From assembly GCA_030832185.1 (NCBI GenBank), contig JAURJQ010000022.1:124001-188000 (forward strand): a stretch of DNA of 64,000 bases, given 5' to 3'. Below are positions 34,298 through 42,204 of the stretch, piece by piece (the first letter of the stretch is position 1; the number at the start of each line of letters is the position of its first letter). Below the pieces are notes generated by a model. The model ran no database searches and was not told where the DNA came from. It was given only the letters and a program-made list of their open reading frames with translations. The DNA is from Chitinophagales bacterium. GTDB lineage: Bacteria > Bacteroidota > Bacteroidia > Chitinophagales > JADJOU01. A program made the translations under genes and the position numbers.

Positions 34298-35134
34298 ATG
34301 AAAAAATTATTATTGCCCATAGTGGCCATTTTGCTTCTTGGCTCATGTAAAAAAGCAGCTGAGCTCATCGAAGAAATTCAAAAAGATAAAATCATGGCCG
34401 AAGATAACCATGCTGCGGAGGACGAAGCAGATGATATCAGTGTCATGTCTGATGAAGCTTATAATTATGGTGAATTAAGATCAAGAGGTGGCAGTGGTGG
34501 ATCAGGAGTCATGGGAGACACCGTGAAAATCATTCGATCTCAAATGGATAGTACGATTACCATCGACTTCGGTAAAAATGGTATCGCTGGAAAAAATGGT
34601 AAAATTCGTAAAGGGAAAATTGTCATTAAATTTAATGGAGGCTACAAAATAGTCAATTCGTCTATTTCGCAGACCTTTGACAACTATTCTGTCAATGGTA
34701 AGAAAATAGAAGGCACGCGATCTATCACCTATAAAGGCGATACAAGTGGAATGCCAAAATGGGCCATTCAATCTGACCTTACCATCACCAAAACGGATGG
34801 CAAAAAAGTAACGTGGTCTAGCACCAGAATTAGAATTATGACTGCAGGTTCTGCGACTCCTCTTAACTGGTATGACGATGAGTATACTATAACTGGATAT
34901 GCCAATGGAATTACATCCAATGGCGATACCTACAGCTTAGTTATAGGAAAGCCTCTTTTCATAAAAATGAGTTTTTCTGCTCCTAGCTTGTGTAAATACA
35001 TATTAGATGGAACGATTACTTATACCAGAGCTACTCGCAGTGTTAGTCTTGATTATGGCTACGGTGGTGTCACTAGCTGTGATAATCAGGCAGAAATGAA
35101 TTATAATGGGAAAAAGAGTATAATAATTCTTTAA
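34298..35134 (+). CDS. Lipoprotein of unknown function
   Basis: A 278-residue lipoprotein with a classical signal: MKKLLLPIVAILLLGSC, where C17 would be lipidated. Residues 20-50 are strongly acidic with many Glu/Asp, followed by a Gly-rich SRGGSGGSG linker. The remainder is beta-rich with repeated lengths and a late Cys pair (LCKYI and TSCDNQ). I recognise no family. It probably sits on the outer membrane or faces the periplasm. A strong terminator follows. Confidence 0.8.
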   Translation: MKKLLLPIVAILLLGSCKKAAELIEEIQKDKIMAEDNHAAEDEADDISVMSDEAYNYGELRSRGGSGGSGVMGDTVKIIRSQMDSTITIDFGKNGIAGKNGKIRKGKIVIKFNGGYKIVNSSISQTFDNYSVNGKKIEGTRSITYKGDTSGMPKWAIQSDLTITKTDGKKVTWSSTRIRIMTAGSATPLNWYDDEYTITGYANGITSNGDTYSLVIGKPLFIKMSFSAPSLCKYILDGTITYTRATRSVSLDYGYGGVTSCDNQAEMNYNGKKSIIIL

Positions 35135-35207
35135 AGATTAAATACTGCTGTGAATCTGACGGGTGCTAGCTAGTCTTCTGCTCGAACGATAAACATGAAC
35201 CTTTTTC

Positions 35208-35236
35208 AAATCCCCGCTAATGCGGGGATTTTTTTT
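35208..35236 (+). terminator. Rho-independent terminator after the lipoprotein gene
   Basis: aaatccccgc at 35208-35217 pairs perfectly with gcggggattt at 35222-35231 across a 4-base loop, and runs into eight T. The stem ends inside the recQ upstream region, 15 bases before its start. Confidence 0.9.
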
Positions 35237-35250
35237 ATCTTTACCTCGAC

Positions 35251-37152
35251 ATGTATAGTGCGCTTTCTATTCTCAAAAAATACTGGAACTACGATCAATT
35301 TAGACCTGCTCAGATTCCAATAATAGATTCTATATTAGCGAATTATGACACCTTGGGCCTTCTGACAACAGGGGGCGGAAAATCAATCTGTTTCCAAGTC
35401 CCTGCTATGATGAGAGAAGGTATCTGCCTGGTAATTAGTCCACTTATAGCCTTAATGAAAGACCAAGTAGTGCAACTAAATCAGCGTAAAATACCTGCTG
35501 CGGCTTACTACTCCGCCCAGTCAAAGGAAAAACAGCAGAAAATAATAGACTACCTCATGGAAGGGAAATTAAAATTTCTCTATATATCCCCTGAGAGATT
35601 GATCACTAAAGACTTTCAAACGAGACTTAGGGAAATCAAGGTAGGGCTTCTAGTCATAGACGAGGCGCACTGTATTTCTCAATGGGGCTATGATTTCAGA
35701 CCTGCATATTTGAAAATTCCAAATATCTATGCTTATTTGCCTAATGCGCCCAAGCTAGCCTTGACTGCCACAGCGACACCTCAAGTTATTGAGGATATTC
35801 AGGATAAATTGGATTTTAAAAATGGAAAAGTATTTACTAGTAGTTATTTTAAATCTAATCTGAGTTATCAGGTATTAAAATCAGAGCGCAAAGTAGAAGA
35901 CCTCGTTCGCTGGATAAAAAAACTCTCAGGCTCAGGACTAGTCTATGTAAACCGAAGGAGCGCCGCTGAAGAACTTGTAAAACAACTCAAAGACCATTTT
36001 AATATCAACGCAGACTATTATCATGCCGGCCTTTCTCCAGAACAAAGAAATGAAAAGCAGGATCAATGGCTTAAATATCCAAATTCTGTTATGGTAGCAA
36101 CCAATGCTTTTGGAATGGGGATTGACAATCCGAATGTAAACTATGTCATTCACTACCATTTTCCTAACAGTATAGAGGCCTATTTCCAAGAGTGTGGGAG
36201 AGCAGGGCGAGCAGGGCAGAAATGTCATGCTATTGCGCTCATTTCCGATGCAGACCTAAAAGAGAAAGCTGACATTTTAAATAATTATCCAAGTATAAAC
36301 GAGGTGCGAAATTGCCTTTTGACCCTCTTTAATCACTTTGATATCCCCTATGAAATGGGACAAGGAAGAAGATATGACTGGTCTGTAGAAGAATTTTTAA
36401 GCAAATTCAAACTAGACTACCATGCTACTCATAAAAGTTTGCAAATTCTGCAAGATAATGCACTCATTTATATTCAGGATGCATTTTACAAGCCAGATGA
36501 GCTTCAGCTCCTGGCTAACGATAGGCAACTAAAAGACCTAGCAGAAACTTATCCAGATTATGGGCAGCTTATTAGCCAAATGATTAGAACATATGAAGGA
36601 ATTCATTTTAAAAGACGAGTAAATCTATTTAAATTGGCTAAAACCTACCACTACCATATTCTTGAATTAAAAACGAGTCTTCAAAAATTAGCTAAAATAG
36701 GCATAGTGGACTACGAAGCTTCTACCAATAAACCTACAATCGAATTTTTAATTAATAAGTTAGCTACAAAAGATTTTCCAGTAGACCAAACACAATATAC
36801 AAATAGGAAAACGAGTCTCCAGGATCAACTAAAAGCCTGCCTGAACTATTTGGAAGAGAGAAGTATCTGCCGAAGTATTCAGCTTCTAGACTATCTAGGC
36901 GAGAAAAATAGTGCTCCTTGTGGTATATGCGACTGCTGCCTTTCTAGAACCAATAAAATAATACCACAGGACTATCTAGATATAAGAGATACCATATTAA
37001 TAAACTTAGAATCAAAAATTTATACCCCAATTCATAAACTGCTCTTATTAAACAGGAAATATCCAGAAATGGCAGTTCGAAAAGTCTTAGATAGACTATT
37101 GGAATTAAATCAAATAGAAAAAGGACAAGGTGAGGTCTTTAAAAAGACTTAG
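35251..37152 (+). CDS. recQ: ATP-dependent DNA helicase RecQ
   Basis: 3'-5' superfamily 2 helicase for recombination and fork repair. The 633-residue protein has Walker A GGGKS at 41-45, DEAH at 137-140, SAT-like TATATPQ, motif V/VI (MVATNAFGMGIDNPNVNYVIHYHFP and QECGRAGRAGQ) and a RecQ-C-terminal zinc region with CRSI..C..CDCC near residues 545-572. The HRDC domain found in the longer form is missing, but the short form is common. A TATCTTTAC sequence, 6 bases before the ATG, resembles a -7 box. Confidence 0.93.
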   Translation: MYSALSILKKYWNYDQFRPAQIPIIDSILANYDTLGLLTTGGGKSICFQVPAMMREGICLVISPLIALMKDQVVQLNQRKIPAAAYYSAQSKEKQQKIIDYLMEGKLKFLYISPERLITKDFQTRLREIKVGLLVIDEAHCISQWGYDFRPAYLKIPNIYAYLPNAPKLALTATATPQVIEDIQDKLDFKNGKVFTSSYFKSNLSYQVLKSERKVEDLVRWIKKLSGSGLVYVNRRSAAEELVKQLKDHFNINADYYHAGLSPEQRNEKQDQWLKYPNSVMVATNAFGMGIDNPNVNYVIHYHFPNSIEAYFQECGRAGRAGQKCHAIALISDADLKEKADILNNYPSINEVRNCLLTLFNHFDIPYEMGQGRRYDWSVEEFLSKFKLDYHATHKSLQILQDNALIYIQDAFYKPDELQLLANDRQLKDLAETYPDYGQLISQMIRTYEGIHFKRRVNLFKLAKTYHYHILELKTSLQKLAKIGIVDYEASTNKPTIEFLINKLATKDFPVDQTQYTNRKTSLQDQLKACLNYLEERSICRSIQLLDYLGEKNSAPCGICDCCLSRTNKIIPQDYLDIRDTILINLESKIYTPIHKLLLLNRKYPEMAVRKVLDRLLELNQIEKGQGEVFKKT

Positions 37153-37298
37153 AAGTCTCCAAAAAAGTCCTAAATCAATAATTAATTAAATTATTGATTA
37201 TCTTATATTTGAGTAGTTAAAAGAAATCATATAAATTGAGAAAATATAAAAAATGTGCTAAGAAGTAGTCATAAAATAAGGAAAAACTAAAAATAGAC

Positions 37299-37329
37299 TT
37301 GAAATTAAAAAACAAATGACTATCTTTGC
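37299..37329 (+). promoter_or_regulatory. Bacteroidota promoter of the rplU-rpmA operon
   Basis: CTTG (TTG at 37299-37301), 19 bases, TATCTTTGC at 37321-37329. Both boxes and spacing agree with the phylum consensus. The start codon is 27 bases after the box and a GAAGGAGAGA ribosome-binding-like purine run precedes it. Confidence 0.65.
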
Positions 37330-37355
37330 ACACTCAAAAAAAACGAAGGAGAGAT

Positions 37356-37658
37356 ATGTACGCAATCGTAGAAATAGCTGGGAAGCAATACAAAGCAGAG
37401 AAAGGAAGATTTCTTTATGTAGATTTATTAAATGGTAAAGAAGGAGACAAAGTGACCTTTGACCGTGTCTTACTAACGGATAATGGTGGGAACGTAAATG
37501 TAGGAGCGCCTACCACCGGTACTTCTGTATCTGCTACAATCTTAAAGCATAAAAGAGCAGATAAGGTAATTGTATTCAAAAAGAAAAGAAGAAAAGGATA
37601 TAAGGTGAAAAATGGTCACAGACAGGCTTTCACCCAGATTCAAATAGATAGTATTTAA
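37356..37658 (+). CDS. rplU: 50S ribosomal protein L21
   Basis: A 100-residue ribosomal protein starting at ATG 37356; the in-frame upstream AUG-like start at 37326 would fall inside the promoter. MYAIVEIAGKQYKAEKGRFL and the later KKKRRKGYKVKNGHRQAFTQIQI are family hallmarks. The basic C-terminus binds 23S rRNA. It is 27 bases upstream of rpmA, the usual pairing. Confidence 0.97.
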   Translation: MYAIVEIAGKQYKAEKGRFLYVDLLNGKEGDKVTFDRVLLTDNGGNVNVGAPTTGTSVSATILKHKRADKVIVFKKKRRKGYKVKNGHRQAFTQIQIDSI

Positions 37659-37685
37659 TATTTTCAACATATAAAATAGTAAGAA

Positions 37686-37943
37686 ATGGCTCATAAGAAA
37701 GGTGTCGGTAGTTCGAAAAACGGAAGAGAATCACATAGCAAAAGATTAGGCATAAAATTATTCGGAGGACAAGAAGCTATTCCTGGTAATATTATAGTTC
37801 GTCAGAGAGGCACACAATTTCACCCAGGTAACGGTGTAGGAATAGGCAAAGACCATACCATATTTGCTATGGTAGAAGGCGTAGTAGATTTCAAAAGGAA
37901 AGCAGATGAAAGAACATTTATAAGTGTTCTTCCAAAAGCTTAA
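37686..37943 (+). CDS. rpmA: 50S ribosomal protein L27
   Basis: An 85-residue protein. [20 protein letters not shown] places the flexible N-terminus near the peptidyl-transferase centre; [21 protein letters not shown] is characteristic. There is no extra N-terminal extension requiring cleavage. It ends before a clear terminator, so rplU-rpmA is a two-gene operon. Confidence 0.97.
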   Translation: MAHKKGVGSSKNGRESHSKRLGIKLFGGQEAIPGNIIVRQRGTQFHPGNGVGIGKDHTIFAMVEGVVDFKRKADERTFISVLPKA

Positions 37944-37972
37944 TTGAGATTCAATTTAGTTTAAAAAGATAT

Positions 37973-38008
37973 AAAAAACTCTGCTAACTATACTAGCAGA
38001 GTTTTTTT
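37973..38008 (+). terminator. Rho-independent terminator after rpmA
   Basis: aaaaaactctgcta at 37973-37986 and tagcagagtttttt at 37994-38007 form a perfect 14-pair stem with a 7-base loop, followed by T. It lies 30 bases after the rpmA stop. Confidence 0.92.
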
Positions 38009-38011
38009 GTG

Positions 38012-38019
38012 TAGATTTG
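38012..38019 (+). promoter_or_regulatory. Candidate -7 promoter box for sufD, very close to the start
   Basis: TAGATTTG matches TAnnTTTG; the ATG of sufD is six bases after its G. The -33 region falls in the terminator loop and shows no TTG, so this is tentative. Transcription would begin at or next to the ATG. Confidence 0.3.
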
Positions 38020-38025
38020 AAACCC

Positions 38026-39345
38026 ATGAATACCAGCACATATAGTTATAAAGATATATTTAAGGAGCAAGAGAAAAATCTCGAACAGTTTCAAAACTCC
38101 TATATTCACAATGCTAAGCTTGATGCATTTGATGATTTCTATAGATTAGGATTCCCTACAAGAAGACATGAGGCGTGGAAATATACCAACGTAGCTGCTT
38201 TTACGAGAGCCTCCCTCAATCCTTTATTTTTTCCTCAAGTTCACTTAGATATTAAGAAAAGTGACTTTAGATACTACGACCATATCAAAGCCAATAAACT
38301 AGTCGTGGTAAATGGTAGTTTCCAAAAACACTTATCCGAAATTCACGAGAATCCAGATGATGTTTCTATTATGTCTGTATCTGAGGCTATCACAGGAGGT
38401 GACCCTTGTTTTGCCAGACATTTCAATTCGTTAGCACAGAATAGTCAAGATCATTTCACTGCACTCAATACTTCTATGTTTGGTGATGGCATCCTAATCC
38501 ATGTCAAGAAGAATGTGCAATGTCAGTATCCAATTATCTGGTACTTTATTTCTAAAGACAACTCCGATTGTATAATTAACCCTAGGAATTTGATAATTTT
38601 AGACAAGGGAGCTAGAGCTGAAATAATAAAAGACCATCAAGGATTGACCGAGGGTGATTATTTCATAAACGCCGTAACTGAAATCATTCTTTCTGAAGAT
38701 ACAACCTTGGATATGACCAGTATTCAGAATGAAACCTCGCATGGACTTCATTATGTCAGTACCAAGGAAATATCGCAAAAGAAAAATTCAGTATTTAACT
38801 TTACGAATATTTCTCTTTCAGGAAAATTGATTCGAAATAATCTCCGTTCAATTCTCAGTGAAGAGAATATAGAGTGCAATATTCGTGGTCTTTACTATGG
38901 TAAGGATCATGACACGATAGACAATAATTTTTTAGTAGAGCATAATGCAGAAAATTGTGTTAGTAATCAGCTAGTCAAAGGTATCTTAAAGGACGAATCC
39001 AATGGTATATTCACTGGTAAAATATATGTCCATCCCGGAGCTAACAAGACTAATGCCTATCAGAAAAACAACAACCTTTTGCTCTCGGAAAGTGCCACTA
39101 TGAATTCTAGACCTCAGCTAGAAATATATGCGGATGATGTAAAATGTAGCCATGGCGCAACGAATGGGCAGATAGATGAAAATGCTAAATACTATCTCAT
39201 GTCCAGAGGTCTGAAAGAGGATACTGCACTTTCCTTTATTCAATATGCTTTTGTTGCCGAAGTTTTTGGTTTCATTAAAAATCAAGGAATCAGAGACTAT
39301 TTAGATGAGGTTTTCCGTTATAAGCTAGGATTAGTTCAGATATAA
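38026..39345 (+). CDS. sufD: Fe-S cluster assembly protein SufD, without sufB/sufC neighbours
   Basis: A 439-residue SufBCD scaffold subunit starting at ATG 38026; the in-frame TTG at 38017 lies within the promoter-like box. The N-terminus has FPTRRHEAWKYTNV and the beta-helix core ends with VKCSHGATNGQIDENAKYYLMSRGL, typical of SufD. SufD acts with SufB and the ATPase SufC; neither is within the window. The gene is preceded by the rpmA terminator, and followed by the PorG-like gene after 58 bases. Whether it is a lone paralog cannot be known here. Confidence 0.9.
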   Translation: MNTSTYSYKDIFKEQEKNLEQFQNSYIHNAKLDAFDDFYRLGFPTRRHEAWKYTNVAAFTRASLNPLFFPQVHLDIKKSDFRYYDHIKANKLVVVNGSFQKHLSEIHENPDDVSIMSVSEAITGGDPCFARHFNSLAQNSQDHFTALNTSMFGDGILIHVKKNVQCQYPIIWYFISKDNSDCIINPRNLIILDKGARAEIIKDHQGLTEGDYFINAVTEIILSEDTTLDMTSIQNETSHGLHYVSTKEISQKKNSVFNFTNISLSGKLIRNNLRSILSEENIECNIRGLYYGKDHDTIDNNFLVEHNAENCVSNQLVKGILKDESNGIFTGKIYVHPGANKTNAYQKNNNLLLSESATMNSRPQLEIYADDVKCSHGATNGQIDENAKYYLMSRGLKEDTALSFIQYAFVAEVFGFIKNQGIRDYLDEVFRYKLGLVQI

Positions 39346-39390
39346 CTATTTAGCGTCTTTTGATTCATACTTTATAGATGAATTCTACGT

Positions 39391-39398
39391 TATATTTG
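39391..39398 (+). promoter_or_regulatory. Candidate -7 promoter box for the PorG-like gene, very close to the start
   Basis: TATATTTG matches TAnnTTTG; five bases separate it from ATG 39404. A TTTA is 17 bases upstream, a weak -33. Confidence 0.35.
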
Positions 39399-39403
39399 TA
39401 ACG

Positions 39404-40252
39404 ATGTATAAGCTCGGAATAGTATTTTTCATATTAATCTCACTAGAGTTAAAAAGTCAAGCTCCCAAATTAGAACATGAGTTAGGTATTGGTGTTGGTT
39501 TGGCTAATTACTATGGAGATTTAAACAATCACTTTGGTATTGATGCTATACGACCTGCCGCCACTTTATTCTGGAGAGGAAATTATGGCTATCGATTTTC
39601 ATTAAAGACATCGCTTTCTCATATGCAATTAGCAGGGGCAGATGCGAATTCTAGTTCTAATTTTCAACGTCAGCGCAATTTGTCGTTTCATAGTAGCGTC
39701 ACAGATATCAATGCGCAGATAGAATTCAATTTCCTCAAATATGTAAAAAATGTATATTTCAATGAAATGGGTTCTCGCTTCACTCCATATCTTTCATTAG
39801 GTGCTGGTGTCTTTTTTTTCAATCCACAAACCTACCATAAAGGAATAGAGTATTCACTACAACCATTGGGCACGGAAGGACAGACAGACCAAAGCTATAC
39901 ACAACTTGGGCGTTACAATCTCTTCGCCTTATCCATAAATTACGGCTGTGGGTTTAAGTTTCACCTCAAGCGCAATATAAGTCTAGGACTCGACTTTCAG
40001 ATACATAGGGCTATGACAGACTACCTAGATGATGTAAGTGGGAAGTATGTTCCGGTTATCAGTCTACCTGAAGCCGATAAGGGCATAGCCTTTCAGCTTT
40101 ACGATCGCAGTAAAGAACTCTTAACTGCTCCTGCTATCGGTCAAGAAGGCAAGCAGCGAGGCTCTATGAATGGAAATGACGATTTCGCTAATCTATTTTT
40201 GACAATTTCTTGGACATTTTTCTCTCCTGCCTGCCCTGGCTATAGGCAGTGA
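39404..40252 (+). CDS. porG: PorG-like outer-membrane beta-barrel (DUF6089)
   Basis: A 282-residue outer-membrane protein with a signal peptide (about 1-20, ending LKSQAP). The family hallmarks are NYYGDLNN early, RQRNLSFHSSVTDINAQIEFN, then TPYLSLGAGVFFFNP and PLGTEGQTD, and a C-terminal aromatic strand (ANLFLTISWTFF). In DUF6089/PorG, a T9SS component of Porphyromonas, the protein helps build the secretion apparatus. The presence of T9SS cargo proteins elsewhere in this window agrees with that, but assignment to the secretion machinery is inference from family. Confidence 0.78.
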   Translation: MYKLGIVFFILISLELKSQAPKLEHELGIGVGLANYYGDLNNHFGIDAIRPAATLFWRGNYGYRFSLKTSLSHMQLAGADANSSSNFQRQRNLSFHSSVTDINAQIEFNFLKYVKNVYFNEMGSRFTPYLSLGAGVFFFNPQTYHKGIEYSLQPLGTEGQTDQSYTQLGRYNLFALSINYGCGFKFHLKRNISLGLDFQIHRAMTDYLDDVSGKYVPVISLPEADKGIAFQLYDRSKELLTAPAIGQEGKQRGSMNGNDDFANLFLTISWTFFSPACPGYRQ

Positions 40253-40311
40253 TAAATAAAAAAACCAAATAAAGTTTTTAAGTGTATTTTAGATTAACTA
40301 AACAGTAAACA

Positions 40312-41205
40312 ATGCGCAAACTATTACTTGCCTTATTTCTCTGCCTCTGTATTAATCTTATTAATAGTCAGGTGATAAATTCAGAAGATATTCCTGATTT
40401 TAAGTATACCAAGAAATCCTACTTAGTATATGACATAGATGGAAAATATCAAACGACTGCTTCCCGAGATAGCGGACTAACTAGAAATTACGAAACAATG
40501 GATATGGATTTTTTCGATCTGGACGATAGAAAGACTAGCCTTGTCAGGATACAGCAGCCAGTTTTAGTTTGTATAGAAGGTTATTATATAGATAAGCTAA
40601 AGTCTGGAACATTTGTATATTCTATCCTTGATAGCCTTAACCCTCAAAAGCGCTTTAAGATATGGGAACAGTCCTTTAGAAAAGGAAAATTGAATGGTAT
40701 GAGTAAAGCATACACTATTCAGGGAAAGGTAGCTGCTGAATATAACTACCAAGACGACAGCCTAGTAGGTAAATCAAAGCTCTATGGTGCTGATGGCCAT
40801 ACTATTATAGAAGAAATTAGTTATGATCTAGAAAGAGGTAAGTATGTAAAACGGACCTATAATGATACTAGTGGCAAATTAATGCGAGAAGAAAACTACT
40901 CAAATTATACATTAAATGGCATATCAAGAGATTTCTACGCAAATGGGCAGGTGGAAATGGAGGAATTTTATATTGATGATAAGCTAAATGGCACGCGCCG
41001 ACACTTCTATCCTTCTGGAGCGCGCTGGACAGAGGTAGAATATAGAAATGGTAAAACATGGACAGCCCTAGGAGCGTATCTTGAAAATGGAAGGCCCCTC
41101 TTTCCTGGCTCATTAAGCAATGGAACCGGTGTGCTGCATATCTACGACCGCTATGGTGTTGTTCAGGAATCCTATATGTTTATGAAAGGAGAGTTTATAA
41201 AGTAA
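40312..41205 (+). CDS. Secreted MORN_2-repeat protein (YwqK type)
   Basis: A 297-residue protein with a signal peptide (residues 1-19, ending INSQV). The C-terminal two-thirds contains MORN_2-type repeats: KLNGMSKAYTIQGKVAAEYNY, LNGISRDFYANGQVEMEEFY, LNGTRRHFYPSGARWTEVEY. These proteins are often labelled as YwqK-type antitoxins, but a secreted form more likely has an envelope or structural role; I infer no toxin partner. The stop abuts the stop of the convergent HmuY-like gene with no gap. Confidence 0.82.
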   Translation: MRKLLLALFLCLCINLINSQVINSEDIPDFKYTKKSYLVYDIDGKYQTTASRDSGLTRNYETMDMDFFDLDDRKTSLVRIQQPVLVCIEGYYIDKLKSGTFVYSILDSLNPQKRFKIWEQSFRKGKLNGMSKAYTIQGKVAAEYNYQDDSLVGKSKLYGADGHTIIEEISYDLERGKYVKRTYNDTSGKLMREENYSNYTLNGISRDFYANGQVEMEEFYIDDKLNGTRRHFYPSGARWTEVEYRNGKTWTALGAYLENGRPLFPGSLSNGTGVLHIYDRYGVVQESYMFMKGEFIK

Positions 41206-42204
41206 TTAAAAATCTCTTTGCAAAAAAGTAATGAACCCATTTACTGGCTTCTTATCTACCGTTTTCGTGAATGAAACAAATTGCAATCCGTGTTTTTTGC
41301 CCGCTACACTTACTACATAGCTGCGAGGTAGAATAGAATAAAAACCATCCGGACCCCCATTACTAAATTTTTTCCAATCATGGCCTACAGCCGACAAACT
41401 TGACAAATAGTTATAAGAAGACAAACTAGATTCACTTATATTCTCAAGATTGACATTTTCTAGCTTTGCTATTTTAACATTTTTAGAAGGATTGGAGATA
41501 AGTCCGGCTACACCATACATTTGTGGTTGACTAAAATCTGTGACAAAGGTGGTATATCTGGTCACTTCAAAATCCCAACTCATTTTGTCCGTAGGCTCTA
41601 TATCCTGAACAGTGCCCGTAACTAGAGAGACGTAGGTATAATGGGTAGAAAAATTTAACGGAATGGTCAATGTTTTTTCATTGCTACCATCTATATTGGC
41701 ATAGCGGAAACTAACTTCAGTCGGGGTATAGGTAAGTATTTGAAACTTGATACTAGGAAAGTAAACACCAGGATAACTTAGATAATATACATTGAACAAA
41801 CCTCTTGAAAATAAATCTGCAGCGCTATCATAATAGTTTGCATAGATAGGTTTTCTTACAGTATCAAAAAATGCTTGTTCGATAGATCTAGACCAAATCG
41901 TATCATTTTTTGATGTTCCCCAGCAGCTTTTCCCAAAGGCATAATTCATAATGACTTTATTCATATTTGTAGGATCATTCGCAAAAGCTATATGCCAACT
42001 GAGGTTATCCGATGTTTTGACAATAGATCTTGATGCTAGTTGATAATAAATCTTAGCCTTATACTCATTCGCTTGGTCCAGATTAAGTTCTACCTTAGGA
42101 AAGGGAGATAACTCAACATTTATAGGCCCGTCTATTTCTTTTAGGCAAGAGGTTAAGAATACAGTTGAAAAAACAATGATCCCAAAAATTAGTTTACTTA
42201 ACAT
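41206..42204 (-). CDS. HmuY-like lipoprotein, heme-capture candidate
   Basis: A 332-residue lipoprotein (lipobox VFLTSC, lipidated Cys at about residue 20). The fold follows HmuY, a heme-binding hemophore: the NLSWHIAFAN and KMSWDFEVTRYTTFV strand signatures are present and the protein has a late LPRSYVVSVAG region. HmuY coordinates heme by two histidines in Porphyromonas; the corresponding ligands cannot be placed by eye. It overlaps the TonB-receptor gene by 11 bases and is the last gene of the gyrA run. It is a likely surface or outer-membrane ligand carrier feeding the receptor. Confidence 0.75.
   Translation of the reverse strand: MLSKLIFGIIVFSTVFLTSCLKEIDGPINVELSPFPKVELNLDQANEYKAKIYYQLASRSIVKTSDNLSWHIAFANDPTNMNKVIMNYAFGKSCWGTSKNDTIWSRSIEQAFFDTVRKPIYANYYDSAADLFSRGLFNVYYLSYPGVYFPSIKFQILTYTPTEVSFRYANIDGSNEKTLTIPLNFSTHYTYVSLVTGTVQDIEPTDKMSWDFEVTRYTTFVTDFSQPQMYGVAGLISNPSKNVKIAKLENVNLENISESSLSSYNYLSSLSAVGHDWKKFSNGGPDGFYSILPRSYVVSVAGKKHGLQFVSFTKTVDKKPVNGFITFLQRDF

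Noticed and set aside
40312-41205. YwqK-type label as an antitoxin with a toxin partner
   Set aside because: The protein is secreted and no partner gene is adjacent; the MORN repeats alone do not support a toxin-antitoxin system.
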